Origin: Candidatus Cacconaster equi | GTDB taxonomy: Bacteria > Bacteroidota > Bacteroidia > Bacteroidales > UBA932 | Assembly (NCBI GenBank): GCA_018065895.1 | Contig: JAGHSK010000058.1 | Location: 1-38,770 of the forward strand | Direction: 5' to 3' | Length of the DNA stretch: 38,770 nucleotides | In this document: positions 17,628 through 27,599 of the stretch, piece by piece | Layout: the number at the start of each line of letters is the position of its first letter | Position numbering within the stretch: the stretch's first letter is position 1 | The notes under the pieces: model-generated | What the model was told of the DNA's origin: nothing | The model's input: the letters and a program-made list of their open reading frames with translations, nothing else | Databases searched by the model: none | Made by a program: the position numbers and the translations under genes

Positions 17628-18559
17628 TGATTTATCTGATATTTGCCATACTTTTCGCATCCTTGTTCTCTGTAGTGTTCAAGGTTTGCCAGGAAAAACA
17701 GATTGACACCCGGCAGGTGATTCTATTCAACTATGTCACCGCCACAGTTGTTTCCGTTGTTGCAATGGCAGCAAAACTATTGGGCGGCAGCGCCGTCAGC
17801 GCAGATTATTCACTTCATTGGTCCAGCTGCCTTTATGCCGTTGTCGAAGGCATCCTGTTCACTCTCGGCTTTGCCTTGATGGACAGAAGCGTGTGGCGTT
17901 CTGGCGTTGCTCTTACCAATGTCTCCGCCAGAGCATCGCTGATTCTTCCGGTCATATTCAGTTGGATGTTCCTCTCTCAGCCGGCACCGGACTGGATTTC
18001 CGTAGGCATCGTCATCGTGGCGCTTGCACTGATTATCCTGCCCGCCGAAAGCCAGGTTCACCCTGCCCAATACCTCACCAACAAGACCGATGCACAGCGC
18101 CGCCGCAGAGTTCTGCTGGTGCTGTTTCTGGTCTTCGTATGCCTCGGGACCTCTGACTTCTTCATGAAAGTTTCGCAGAATTCCGTTGCCATGCATCTTT
18201 CCAACGGTTCAGATTCAAGCTCACATATCGACTCGCTGACAGCCGTCATTTTCTTTGCGGCAAGCCTCTCCGCCTTGGCCTACTGCCATTTCAGCGGTTC
18301 GCTCAGAAAACATCCTGTCAGATGGAAGAGCCTCACCGCCGGAGCAATTCTCGGAGTAGTCAACCTAGTCGGCACTTCCTGCTCACTCAGGGCACTCGGC
18401 ATCCTGCCGACAGGGATTTACTATCCTCTCTACAACATCGGAATCGTAATCGTCGCCACCATCATAGGCATCATCTTCTTCAAAGAGAAGATCAAATGGC
18501 TCCAATACGTCGGCATAGCCCTCGCCATTGCCGCCATCTACCTGTTCACAAGGGGATAA
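17627..18559 (+). CDS. EamA/DMT-superfamily membrane transporter
   Basis: A 310-residue integral membrane protein with about ten hydrophobic helices in two EamA-like halves. It starts MIYLIFAILFASLFSVVFKV. The second half ends with GIYYPLYNIGIVIVATIIGIIFFKEKIKWLQYVGIALAIAAIYLF, the typical closing of drug/metabolite transporters. A hydrophilic loop of about 70 residues separates the halves. The substrate is unknown. The TAATG overlap with dnaE makes it the last gene of gpmI-dnaE-EamA. A hairpin lies just after its stop. Confidence 0.85.
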   Translation: MIYLIFAILFASLFSVVFKVCQEKQIDTRQVILFNYVTATVVSVVAMAAKLLGGSAVSADYSLHWSSCLYAVVEGILFTLGFALMDRSVWRSGVALTNVSARASLILPVIFSWMFLSQPAPDWISVGIVIVALALIILPAESQVHPAQYLTNKTDAQRRRRVLLVLFLVFVCLGTSDFFMKVSQNSVAMHLSNGSDSSSHIDSLTAVIFFAASLSALAYCHFSGSLRKHPVRWKSLTAGAILGVVNLVGTSCSLRALGILPTGIYYPLYNIGIVIVATIIGIIFFKEKIKWLQYVGIALAIAAIYLFTRG

Positions 18560-18560
18560 A

Positions 18561-18591
18561 GAAAAAGCCGTACCCCTTTCGAAGTACGGCT
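18561..18591 (-). terminator. intrinsic terminator of groES-groEL
   Basis: AGCCGTAC (18566-18573) pairs with GTACGGCT (18584-18591) around a 10-nt loop. Read on the minus strand the stem is followed by TTTTC, a good rho-independent terminator 26 nt after the groEL stop. The plus-strand side lacks a T run, so it is weaker for the dnaE operon, although the stem could serve both. Confidence 0.75.
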
Positions 18592-18616
18592 CAATTCCTT
18601 TATCAACCGGATAATC

Positions 18617-20257
<1,641 letters not shown>

Positions 20258-20260
20258 TCA

Positions 20261-20533
20261 TTAACCAAGAACTGCCACTACGTCACTCTGACGCATAATC
20301 AGATAATCTTTGCCGTCAACTGAGACTTCAGTGCCCGCATATTTTCCGTAAAGGACGACATCACCTACTTTCAACTCCATAGGCTCGTCTTTTTTGCCGT
20401 TTCCTACTGCCACTACTTTTCCCTGTTGTGGTTTTTCCTTTGCGGTGTCCGGAATGAACAGTCCGCTGGCTGTCTTTGTCTCAGCCGCCTTGGCTTCGAT
20501 GAGAACTCTGTCTGCTAATGGTTTAATTGACAT
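20261..20533 (-). CDS. groES: co-chaperonin GroES (10 kDa)
   Basis: A 90-residue heptameric lid of the GroEL chamber. Typical blocks are [16 protein letters not shown], the mobile loop [35 protein letters not shown] and the closing [15 protein letters not shown]. It is the first gene of groES-groEL. The upstream gap shared with the divergent gene at 20600 holds only a weak minus-strand -7 match (TAAAATTG) and one half of a CIRCE-like element, so heat-shock control cannot be read from the sequence. Confidence 0.98.
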   Translation of the reverse strand: MSIKPLADRVLIEAKAAETKTASGLFIPDTAKEKPQQGKVVAVGNGKKDEPMELKVGDVVLYGKYAGTEVSVDGKDYLIMRQSDVVAVLG

Positions 20534-20558
20534 GATATGTAATTTTTAACAATTTTAG

Positions 20559-20566
20559 TATTTTTG
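20559..20566 (+). promoter_or_regulatory. candidate -7 box for the DUF5106-type lipoprotein gene
   Basis: TATTTTTG matches TAnnTTTG and lies 33 nt before the ATG at 20600, in the groES divergent gap. It argues against an upstream TTG start, which would fall inside the box. Confidence 0.4.
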
Positions 20567-20599
20567 TTGTGCAATGACTACGGCAAATTGAGTGCCAAT

Positions 20600-21421
20600 A
20601 TGAACATTATGACAAAATGTCACATCTTTGTAATTCTTCTCGCAGTGACCCTGGCTGCAGGCTGCCGCAACGACAACTCCGGGCAGTCGCTTTCCGAGAT
20701 TTCAGAAGCATCAGAATCTTCAAAGATGGTGAAATTCAGGCAATATGCCATACAGTTGGACCAGATGGAGATCGAGGATGCCCTTGCCGCACAGTGGGCC
20801 AGATTGGAGATATCAGATTCCGCTGCGTTCCAAAGCGAGCTGGAACTCCAGGCACATTTCTTTTCCGATCCCAACTCTCCTATGCGCAGCGAGGAGTATC
20901 TTATCCCCGTCATGGAAAAGGTGCTGGAATCGCCTTATGCCACGCAAGCCCAGAAAGAGGATGCAGCCTATTTCCTGCCGCTGTTCTCCCTCAACCGTAT
21001 AGGTACCCCCGCAACTGACTTCACGTTCACCCTCAAGGGGGGACGCACCCGCACTCTCCACTCTGTCAATGCCGAACACATTATTCTGTTTTTCAGCAAC
21101 CCCGGATGCGAAGATTGCAAGAAAACCACCGAAGAGGTTTCAAACAACCCATATCTTCAGGATTTGATCGGCAAAGGACGCCTTGCAGTCGTCAACATTT
21201 ATCCTGACAACGATATCGATGCCTGGTACGGATATGTGGCAAATTATCCTGACAACTGGATCAGCGGCTATGCTCCGTGCATCGACGAGCCGGACAGCAA
21301 TGGGATACAGCTCTATTACATACGAGCCATCCCGTCGTTGTATCTTCTTGACAAAGACAGGAACGTGGTGCTGAAAGACGCTCCGCTCGAGAAAATCATC
21401 GACGGAATAGTCCGAAAATAG
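20600..21421 (+). CDS. DUF5106/thioredoxin-like lipoprotein
   Basis: A 273-residue protein. Starting at ATG 20600 gives a clean lipoprotein signal MNIMTKCHIFVILLAVTLAAGC (Cys22); ATG 20609 is also possible. Residues 40-135 are a helical region of the kind found in DUF5106 proteins (EDALAAQWARLEISDSAAFQ). From about 140 comes a thioredoxin-like domain: GTPATDFTFTLKGG, then HIILFFSNPGCEDCKK with a C-x2-C pair (C170, C173), and a cis-Pro-like IRAIPSLYLLDKD. It may reduce or isomerise disulfides of surface or periplasmic proteins. The target is unknown. Its last 26 nt overlap the 3' end of ispE on the opposite strand. Confidence 0.82.
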   Translation: MNIMTKCHIFVILLAVTLAAGCRNDNSGQSLSEISEASESSKMVKFRQYAIQLDQMEIEDALAAQWARLEISDSAAFQSELELQAHFFSDPNSPMRSEEYLIPVMEKVLESPYATQAQKEDAAYFLPLFSLNRIGTPATDFTFTLKGGRTRTLHSVNAEHIILFFSNPGCEDCKKTTEEVSNNPYLQDLIGKGRLAVVNIYPDNDIDAWYGYVANYPDNWISGYAPCIDEPDSNGIQLYYIRAIPSLYLLDKDRNVVLKDAPLEKIIDGIVRK

Positions 21422-22139
21422 AAGATCCGCTTCCGGACATTGCGGCATAGACAGCGCCCTCATCGTACAGACGCTGTTTTTCTTGCGCCAGCTGCGGATA
21501 CTTTCCGAATATGCTCTCCTCAAAGTCATTGAAAAGGACATCTTTCCACTTCTCAAGAGGGTATTGCAAAGCCTTTTCAAGGGGAATTGACGGGAACCGC
21601 GGGGTTATCCCTGCATAAGCCTCTTTGGTTGAGACAAATACATCCTGTGGAAATATCCTGATTTCATACCCTTCCAAAGAGATATTGTAAGGAGTGAGCA
21701 TTTCACCGCGCCCCTTTGCCGTCATAGGAGAATCATATATGAAAAAAGGGCAGTCGCTCCCGATGCCGGCGGCATATTCCGCAAGTCTGTCATCAGCAAT
21801 CCCCAAGTGAAAAAGTTCATTCAGCGCCTTGAGCGTAAAAGCCGCATCGGACGAACCCCCGCCAAGTCCGGCACCGACAGGAATGTTCTTGTAAAGATTG
21901 ATCACAACCGGAGGCAGATCGAAGTCCCTTCTGAGCGTTTCGTACGCTTTTGTACACAATTTATCCTGAATATCAAGATTATACACCTTCACTTCAAACG
22001 TGTCGGAAGGGAGCACCTCCAGTATGTCGCGCATATGCGGGACAGGGACGAACAGCGTTTCGATATTGTGATATCCATCAGGGCGTTTTTCTGTCACATA
22101 CAGCCCGATGTTGATTTTTGCATTCGGATAAACTATCAT
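21396..22139 (-). CDS. ispE: 4-diphosphocytidyl-2-C-methyl-D-erythritol kinase
   Basis: A 247-residue GHMP kinase that phosphorylates CDP-methylerythritol in the MEP isoprenoid pathway. Motifs are PNAKINIGLYVTEKRPDGYHNIETLF (5-30), the ATP loop PVGAGLGGGSSDAAF (about 86-100) and the C-terminal MSGSGSSIFGLF. It is somewhat shorter than the usual 270-290 residues, mostly in the loops, but all three GHMP motifs are present. It diverges from the ThiL-like gene. A weak promoter-like pair is present: TTG, 20 nt, TAACTTCG with the -7 at 22159-22166. Confidence 0.95.
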   Translation of the reverse strand: MIVYPNAKINIGLYVTEKRPDGYHNIETLFVPVPHMRDILEVLPSDTFEVKVYNLDIQDKLCTKAYETLRRDFDLPPVVINLYKNIPVGAGLGGGSSDAAFTLKALNELFHLGIADDRLAEYAAGIGSDCPFFIYDSPMTAKGRGEMLTPYNISLEGYEIRIFPQDVFVSTKEAYAGITPRFPSIPLEKALQYPLEKWKDVLFNDFEESIFGKYPQLAQEKQRLYDEGAVYAAMSGSGSSIFGLFRR

Positions 22140-22189
22140 TTCAAATCAATCTGTATTGCGAAGTTATGCTAATTTCATCATTTTTTCAA

Positions 22190-22197
22190 TAACTTTG
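22190..22197 (+). promoter_or_regulatory. candidate -7 box for the ThiL-like gene
   Basis: TAACTTTG, a perfect TAnnTTTG match, ends 17 nt before the ATG at 22215. No TTTG at the -33 spacing. Confidence 0.45.
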
Positions 22198-22214
22198 TGT
22201 AAACCAATCTGACG

Positions 22215-23198
22215 ATGCGAACGGAAATATCCTCTATAGGCAAACAGAAAACCCTTGAGACTCTTTTTGAAAAAACTGATTTTCAAAACGAGAAGTTGAT
22301 TTCCATAACGGAAAAGGGAAAATGCTCAACAACCCACAAAATTATGCTCGAAGGAGTTGATTTCGACCTTGTCTATACTCCACTCAAACACCTGGGATAC
22401 AAGGCCGTCCTGAAGGTTCTCGGCGATTTGTACGCTTCGCTGTGCTCACCTGTCGCCCTTTCGGTCAATTTGGGAATCTCCAAAAAATTCTGTTTCGAGG
22501 ACATCGAGCAACTGTGGAACGGAATGCTGGTTGCCTGCAAGGAGCACTCTATCAAACATCTGGCATTAGACCTTAACCCTTCTGTCAACGGACTTTGCAT
22601 AAGTCTGAGCGCCTGCGGAGTCCGGAAGAAAGAAGTGCTGGAAAAGAGGGCCGAGCCAAAAAGCATGGACCTCATCTGCCTGAGCGGGCATCTGGGTGCT
22701 GCATATATGGGAATGCACGTGCTTGAACGTGAAAAGGTTTCATTTATTGGAAATGACAAACAGCCTGACTTGAGCAGATACAAAGCCGTCCTGAGCAGTT
22801 ACCTCAATCCGGAGATAAAACCGGACATCATAAAGAGGCTGACAGATGCGGAAATATATCCGTCCTATGGATATTTTCTTACAAACGGGCTTGGTGCAGC
22901 CATTATCCAGCTTACCCGGGATTCAGGTTTCGGGGCAAAGGTATATGTCGAAAAAATTCCAATCTCTTCCCAGACTTTCGCCATGGCCGAGGAGATAAAT
23001 GTGGATCCTGTCACCGCCGCAATGAACGGAGGTGACGACTATAAGTTCATCTTCACCATACCTATAGAGAAGCACGATGTCATTCGTCGCGATTTCCAGG
23101 ACTGGGATATCATCGGCCATTTGGCCAAACCGGAAGTCGGAGCTGCCCTTGTCACTCCGGAAGGAGCGGAGCTCTCCATAAAAGCTCAAGGATACTGA
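22215..23198 (+). CDS. ThiL-like protein (AIR synthase fold) lacking canonical active-site acids
   Basis: A 327-residue homologue of thiamine-monophosphate kinase. The scaffold is clear: MRTEISSIG start, LEGVDFDLVYTPLKHLGYKAV (46-65), SGHLGAAYMGMHVLEREKV (157-175), VYVEKIPI (243-250), NGGDDYKFIFTIP (271-283) and SIKAQGY end. The motifs that bind Mg-ATP and substrate in ThiL are gone. The GDDAAV loop near residue 35 is replaced by a shorter EKGKCSTTH. GGDTT is replaced by LALDLNPS (116-123). DISDGLSSE is replaced by FLTNGLGAA (221-229). The frame is intact and the rest conserved, so it is more likely a maintained protein with a changed role than a decaying gene. It precedes an isochorismatase-family gene by 22 nt. 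Confidence 0.8.
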   Translation: MRTEISSIGKQKTLETLFEKTDFQNEKLISITEKGKCSTTHKIMLEGVDFDLVYTPLKHLGYKAVLKVLGDLYASLCSPVALSVNLGISKKFCFEDIEQLWNGMLVACKEHSIKHLALDLNPSVNGLCISLSACGVRKKEVLEKRAEPKSMDLICLSGHLGAAYMGMHVLEREKVSFIGNDKQPDLSRYKAVLSSYLNPEIKPDIIKRLTDAEIYPSYGYFLTNGLGAAIIQLTRDSGFGAKVYVEKIPISSQTFAMAEEINVDPVTAAMNGGDDYKFIFTIPIEKHDVIRRDFQDWDIIGHLAKPEVGAALVTPEGAELSIKAQGY

Positions 23199-23220
23199 TA
23201 ATCTTCCATATCATACTCAA

Positions 23221-23754
23221 ATGAAAAAATACGCAGTCATAGTCATTGACATGCTCAATGACTTCGTTACAGGGCCTATAGCCTCTCCAAGGGTCAATCA
23301 CATCATCGAGCCTATTAAAAATCTCTGTGAGAAAGCCCGCAAAAAAGGCATTCCCGTAATCTATGCAAACGACAGCCACACTCCGCAGGTGGACAAAGAG
23401 TTCAGGGTCTGGGGGCCTCACGCCGTAGAAGGAACCAAAGGAGCGAAGGTGATAGATGAACTCAAGCCGAAAAAGGGAGACATAATCGTCCCGAAGAAAA
23501 CTTACAGTGCATTCTTCAGCACTCCGCTTGACTTGATTCTCAAGGAATTAGGTGTTGATACCGTTATCATCACAGGGTGGCAGGCAGATTGCTGCTGCCG
23601 TCACACGTCAGCAGACGCGTTCTTCAGAGGCTTTGACATCGTTGTTCCAAGAGAGACTACCGACACCACTACAGAGGAGGGTTATCAGGGTGGTCTTGAA
23701 TATATAAAGAACATCTACGGCGCCACCATCTGCAGCGTCAAGGACCTTTTCTAG
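23221..23754 (+). CDS. isochorismatase-family cysteine hydrolase (nicotinamidase-like)
   Basis: A 177-residue cytoplasmic amidohydrolase. The triad of the family can be placed: Asp10 in VIVIDMLNDF, Lys92 or Lys93 in VPKKTYSAFFSTPLD, and Cys125 in GWQADCCCRHTSADAF. HAVEGTKGAKVI (68-78) resembles the nicotinamidase substrate-loop region, so nicotinamide deamidation is a fair guess, but the family also includes isochorismatases and other amidases. Three consecutive cysteines at 124-126 are unusual. It follows the ThiL-like gene by 22 nt and converges on sufD (19-nt gap). Confidence 0.82.
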   Translation: MKKYAVIVIDMLNDFVTGPIASPRVNHIIEPIKNLCEKARKKGIPVIYANDSHTPQVDKEFRVWGPHAVEGTKGAKVIDELKPKKGDIIVPKKTYSAFFSTPLDLILKELGVDTVIITGWQADCCCRHTSADAFFRGFDIVVPRETTDTTTEEGYQGGLEYIKNIYGATICSVKDLF

Positions 23755-23773
23755 AAGAATCTGATTTTTTCAG

Positions 23774-24778
23774 CTAGCAGCAATTCTTGGAGCAGTTCCT
23801 GCAGTGAGCGAATTCGCCGCGCAGGCGCTTCTCCACGAGGGATTGCATCCTGTCCCGAAGTTCCGTACTTGATATCTTTTCAAGCACTTCGTAGGTGAAT
23901 GCCATCTGCTGGAGCAGTTTTGCCTCCTTTGCAGGGATGCCGCGAGTCCGCATATAGAACAATTCATCCTCGTTCAGCCGGCCTACAGTAGCTCCGTGAC
24001 TGCATTTCACGTCATCTGCGTATATTTCAAGCTGAGGTTTTGTCAATGCCTTCGCGTCGTCAGAAAGGAGCAGGTTGTGATTCGCCTGATATGCCTCTGT
24101 CTTCTGGGCATCCGGAACAACTCTTATGATTCCGTCAAAATGCGCCTTTCCCTTGTCATCCAGCACACCCTTGAAGAGCTGACGGCTGAAGCAGGAAGGG
24201 ACATTATGAACCAATTCCACGGAATAGTCCATAAGCTGCTCGCTGTCCGTCAGGTACAAGCCGCTCAAATTGCATTCCGCATGCTCTCCGTCCATCGAAA
24301 CTTTTATGTTGTTCCTTATCACACCTCCGTGAAGTGAAAGAAAGACCATATTCAGCACCGCACCTTGGGCAAGCCTGACGTTAAAATCCGTTGAATGGTA
24401 TGCGCCGTTATGCTCGTTCTGCATTATTATGAACTCTACTGCGGCATTCTCGTCGAGAGAAATCTCAACTTTCTCCGATGTCCTGAAACTTTCCATTGAG
24501 AAGGTGTGGGAACACTGCACAATCTTTCCGGAAGACCCTTTCCCGAATTCAAATTTCTCAAAGAACGAAAGTTCCAACGGCGAGCCTGAATCCCGTACTT
24601 CGATTATCTGAAGCATCTTGTCCATAGCCTGCCCGTCTTCTATGCGAAGAGAGAGCGGAGCACCGGCACCCTGCACCGATCCGTTCACCACGAATATCTG
24701 CCGGGTATTCTTCAAAGGGACCTTGCAGCGAAACTCTTTCTCCAAAGCCGGAGCATATATGAAATTCGGCTTAACCAT
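23774..24778 (-). CDS. sufD: Fe-S cluster assembly protein SufD, short form
   Basis: A 334-residue SufB/SufD-family scaffold protein that forms SufBC2D with SufB and SufC. The beta-helix core is recognisable, with the C-terminal signature KPQLEIYADDVKCSHGATVGRLNEDELFYMRTRGI followed by the helical end. It is about 100 residues shorter than typical SufD. The N-terminal helical domain is absent and the protein begins close to the beta core (EKEFRCKVPLKNTRQIFVVNG). The tail has a Cys cluster (AHCRNCSKNCC), a feature I recall from other Bacteroidetes SufDs. Its start overlaps the sufC stop by 8 nt. Confidence 0.9.
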   Translation of the reverse strand: MVKPNFIYAPALEKEFRCKVPLKNTRQIFVVNGSVQGAGAPLSLRIEDGQAMDKMLQIIEVRDSGSPLELSFFEKFEFGKGSSGKIVQCSHTFSMESFRTSEKVEISLDENAAVEFIIMQNEHNGAYHSTDFNVRLAQGAVLNMVFLSLHGGVIRNNIKVSMDGEHAECNLSGLYLTDSEQLMDYSVELVHNVPSCFSRQLFKGVLDDKGKAHFDGIIRVVPDAQKTEAYQANHNLLLSDDAKALTKPQLEIYADDVKCSHGATVGRLNEDELFYMRTRGIPAKEAKLLQQMAFTYEVLEKISSTELRDRMQSLVEKRLRGEFAHCRNCSKNCC

Positions 24779-25526
24779 TTATTATCCAATCGTAACCTTT
24801 GCTTTCTATCTGAAGAGCGAGTTCCTTGCCCGCCGTCTTGATTATCCGGCCCTTGTAAAGCACGTGTATCACATCAGGAACAATATAGTCCAGAAGCCTC
24901 TGATAGTGCGTAATAACTATCGCTGCGTTGTCAGGGCGCTTCATCCTGTTCACTCCTGTCGCCACGATACGCAGGGCGTCCACGTCAAGTCCGGAATCGG
25001 TCTCGTCCAGTATGGCAAGGTCCGGTTCCAGCATAGCCATCTGGAATATTTCATTGCGTTTCTTCTCCCCTCCGGAAAATCCCACGTTCACGCCGCGGCT
25101 GGAGAAGCTGCTGTCCATCTCGACATAAGACATCTTCTCACGCATCAGTTTGAGAAATTCGGCTGGAGAAAGAGGCGGAAGGCCTTTCTGCTTGCGGTGC
25201 TCGTTCACGGAAGCCTTGATGAAATTGACGTTGCTCACTCCCGGTATCTCAATAGGATACTGAAATCCGAGGAACAGCCCGGCCCAGGAACGCTCCTCAG
25301 GAGAGAGCTTGAGCAGGTCCATTCCCTTGAAAGTAACCGAGCCTTCCGTCACGGTAAAGGTTTCACGACCTGCCAGGACTGCGGACAAAGTGCTCTTGCC
25401 CGAGCCGTTCGGCCCCATAATGGCGTGGACTTCTCCCTTATTGATTTCCAGATTTATACCTTTGAGTATCTCCTTGTCACCTACAGATGCGTGAAGATTC
25501 TCTATTTTCAGCATAGGTTCCATCAA
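24771..25526 (-). CDS. sufC: Fe-S cluster assembly ATPase SufC
   Basis: A 251-residue ABC-type ATPase of the SufBCD scaffold. Walker A GPNGSGKST is at 38-46, followed by the Q-loop (FLGFQYP), ABC signature FSGGEKKRNEI, Walker B LAILDETDSGLD and the H-loop histidine in VITHYQRLL. The start overlaps pnuC by 4 nt (ATGA). ATP hydrolysis drives rearrangement of the SufB-SufD pair. Length is standard. Confidence 0.97.
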   Translation of the reverse strand: MMEPMLKIENLHASVGDKEILKGINLEINKGEVHAIMGPNGSGKSTLSAVLAGRETFTVTEGSVTFKGMDLLKLSPEERSWAGLFLGFQYPIEIPGVSNVNFIKASVNEHRKQKGLPPLSPAEFLKLMREKMSYVEMDSSFSSRGVNVGFSGGEKKRNEIFQMAMLEPDLAILDETDSGLDVDALRIVATGVNRMKRPDNAAIVITHYQRLLDYIVPDVIHVLYKGRIIKTAGKELALQIESKGYDWIING

Positions 25527-26152
25527 GCTTTTCTCCTAAAAAGTTTGTACCAGTTGGCAAGTGAAATTATTCCGTTTATTAGATAAAGTGCGCAGACTAT
25601 CGGCATAAATACGTTTCCTACACTGATATGCAGAATAATCTGCGTCACATTGACAAGCAACCAGGCAATCCAGCAATCCCACTTTTTCAGCGCCGACAGC
25701 AATTGTGCCATAAGGATGAGCACTGTCACGCAGGAATCGAGATATGGATGCGGATCCGAAGGGAAAAGGGTATTGAGAATCCATCCCCATACCCCGGCGA
25801 CAATGAATACGGAAATTATGGACATTACCCTTTCCGGCCATTTAAGCATCGTCACCTTCAACTGTCCCGCATTTTCCGAACTCTTTTCGTTCTCGCGCGG
25901 ATGTGTCCACCTGTAATGTCCGAGAAGATTTATCGCAAGTGATATCGGTTGCAGAAGAAGACTTGCATACAGATTCTTGTTCCAGAACATCAGGAACAGC
26001 GCTACGGTGTAGAAATATCCTACCCAGAAATTGTATTTTGAGTTTCTTCCGGCAAGGAATACGCACGACAAACCCAGAATCGACGTAATCATATCGATCA
26101 GGGTCACCGGCATTCCTCCGAGACAAAACAGTATGTAGTTCATCCACTCCAT
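25523..26152 (-). CDS. pnuC: PnuC-family vitamin transporter
   Basis: A 209-residue inner-membrane protein with about seven hydrophobic helices (TLIDMITSILGLSCVFLAG, FWVGYFYTVALFLMFW, VMSIISVFIVAGVWGWILNTLF, VTVLILMAQLL, WIAWLLVNVTQIILHISVG, FMPIVCALYLINGIISLANWY). The spacing and the segments NLYASLLLQPISLAINLLGHYRW and CWIAWLLVNV match PnuC-type facilitators, which take up nicotinamide riboside or related vitamins (PnuT for thiamine, PnuX for riboflavin). The substrate cannot be told from sequence alone. It lies between sufB (1-nt overlap) and sufC (4-nt overlap), an unusual position. Confidence 0.85.
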   Translation of the reverse strand: MEWMNYILFCLGGMPVTLIDMITSILGLSCVFLAGRNSKYNFWVGYFYTVALFLMFWNKNLYASLLLQPISLAINLLGHYRWTHPRENEKSSENAGQLKVTMLKWPERVMSIISVFIVAGVWGWILNTLFPSDPHPYLDSCVTVLILMAQLLSALKKWDCWIAWLLVNVTQIILHISVGNVFMPIVCALYLINGIISLANWYKLFRRKA

Positions 26153-27591
26153 TATCCTATGCTTCCTTCAAGCGACACCTGCAGCAATTTTTGAGCCTCG
26201 ACAGCAAATTCCATAGGCAATTTGTTCAAAACCTCCTTGGCATACCCGTTGACAATCAAGCCTACGGCATCTTCCGCCGTGATGCCTCTCTGCCTGCAGT
26301 AGAACAGCTGGTCTTCATTGATTTTTGAAGTAGTGGCCTCATGTTCCACGGAAGCTGTCTGATTTTCGGATTCAATGACGGGGAAGGTATGCGCTCCGCA
26401 TTTGTCTCCGAGCAGAAGCGAATCACATTGCGAAAAATTACGGGCTCCGAATGCTCCCGGCAGCACCTTCACTATTCCGCGATAACTGTTCTGGCTATGT
26501 CCGGCAGAAATTCCCTTGCTGACGATGCGGCTGCTGGTATTGCGTCCGATATGGATCATCTTTGTGCCGGTATCGGCCTGCTGGTAATTGTTCGTGACGG
26601 CAACGCTGTAAAATTCGGAAAGCGAGTTATCGCCCTTGAGTATGGTACTCGGGTATTTCCATGTTATGGCGCTTCCCGTCTCAACCTGAGTCCAGAAAAG
26701 TCTGCTGTTTTCACCTTTGCAAATGCCCCTTTTCGTAACAAGATTATATATTCCTCCACGACCCTGCGCATCACCCGGATACCAGTTCTGCACGGTCGAA
26801 TATTTGACCTCGGCATCCTTCTCCACAATAATCTCAACCACGGCAGCGTGAAGCTGAGCCTCGCTGCGCTGAGGAGCCGTACACCCTTCGAGATAACTGA
26901 GATATGATCCTTCGTCAGCCACTATCAGCGTACGTTCGAACTGGCCTGTGCCTTTTGCATTTATCCTGAAATAGCTGGACAGCTCCATAGGGCAGCGCAC
27001 CCCCTTCGGGATGTAACAGAAACTGCCGTCACTGAAAACCGCACTGTTCAGGGCGCTGTAGAAATTGTCTCCTATCGGGACGACGCTCGCAAGATATTTC
27101 TGCACCAGATCCGGATAGTTCTTCACCGCTTCGGAGAAGGAGCAGAAGATAATTCCCTTCTCCGCCAACGCAGAGCTGAAAGTGGTCTTCACTGAGACGC
27201 TGTCAAAAACGGCGTCCACTGCGGTTCCTGAAAGGACGTTTCGCTCTTTCAAAGGGATGCCGAGCTTGTCGAAAGTCTTCTCCACCTCAGGGTCGATCTC
27301 CTTCGGACCATCGGAAGCCTTTTTCGGGGCAGCGTAGTATATTATGTCCTGAAAATCTATATCCGGGATATCGAGATGGCCCCAGGTCGGAGCTTTCATC
27401 TCCTTCCATCTATGGAAGGCCTTGAGACGGAAATCAAGAAGCCACTGCGGTTCCTCCTTCTTGGCAGAAATCATCCGGATTATCTCTTCATTCAGTCCCT
27501 TGGGAATAAAGTCCTGATCGAGCCTCGTTTCGAAGCCGTGCTCGTACTCGCTCGAAGTGAAATCCTCTATTATTTTCTCGCTCTGCCCCAT
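26152..27591 (-). CDS. sufB: Fe-S cluster assembly protein SufB
   Basis: A 479-residue scaffold on which Fe-S clusters are built. The start is taken at ATG 27591 ([11 protein letters not shown]) because the N-terminal homology begins there; the upstream in-frame ATG at 27636 would run into the preceding gene. Family blocks are [86 protein letters not shown], and the end [24 protein letters not shown] perfect -7 box lies only 8 nt before the ATG. The gene may also be reached by transcription from the tyrS-rbfA operon. Confidence 0.96.
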   Translation of the reverse strand: MGQSEKIIEDFTSSEYEHGFETRLDQDFIPKGLNEEIIRMISAKKEEPQWLLDFRLKAFHRWKEMKAPTWGHLDIPDIDFQDIIYYAAPKKASDGPKEIDPEVEKTFDKLGIPLKERNVLSGTAVDAVFDSVSVKTTFSSALAEKGIIFCSFSEAVKNYPDLVQKYLASVVPIGDNFYSALNSAVFSDGSFCYIPKGVRCPMELSSYFRINAKGTGQFERTLIVADEGSYLSYLEGCTAPQRSEAQLHAAVVEIIVEKDAEVKYSTVQNWYPGDAQGRGGIYNLVTKRGICKGENSRLFWTQVETGSAITWKYPSTILKGDNSLSEFYSVAVTNNYQQADTGTKMIHIGRNTSSRIVSKGISAGHSQNSYRGIVKVLPGAFGARNFSQCDSLLLGDKCGAHTFPVIESENQTASVEHEATTSKINEDQLFYCRQRGITAEDAVGLIVNGYAKEVLNKLPMEFAVEAQKLLQVSLEGSIG

Positions 27592-27599
27592 AAAGTCCG

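Noticed and set aside
20550-20600. CIRCE-like heat-shock operator before groES
   Set aside because: Only one half (TTGGCACTC on the minus strand, 20590-20598) resembles the CIRCE repeat; the partner at nine-base spacing matches about four of nine bases, so it is likely chance.
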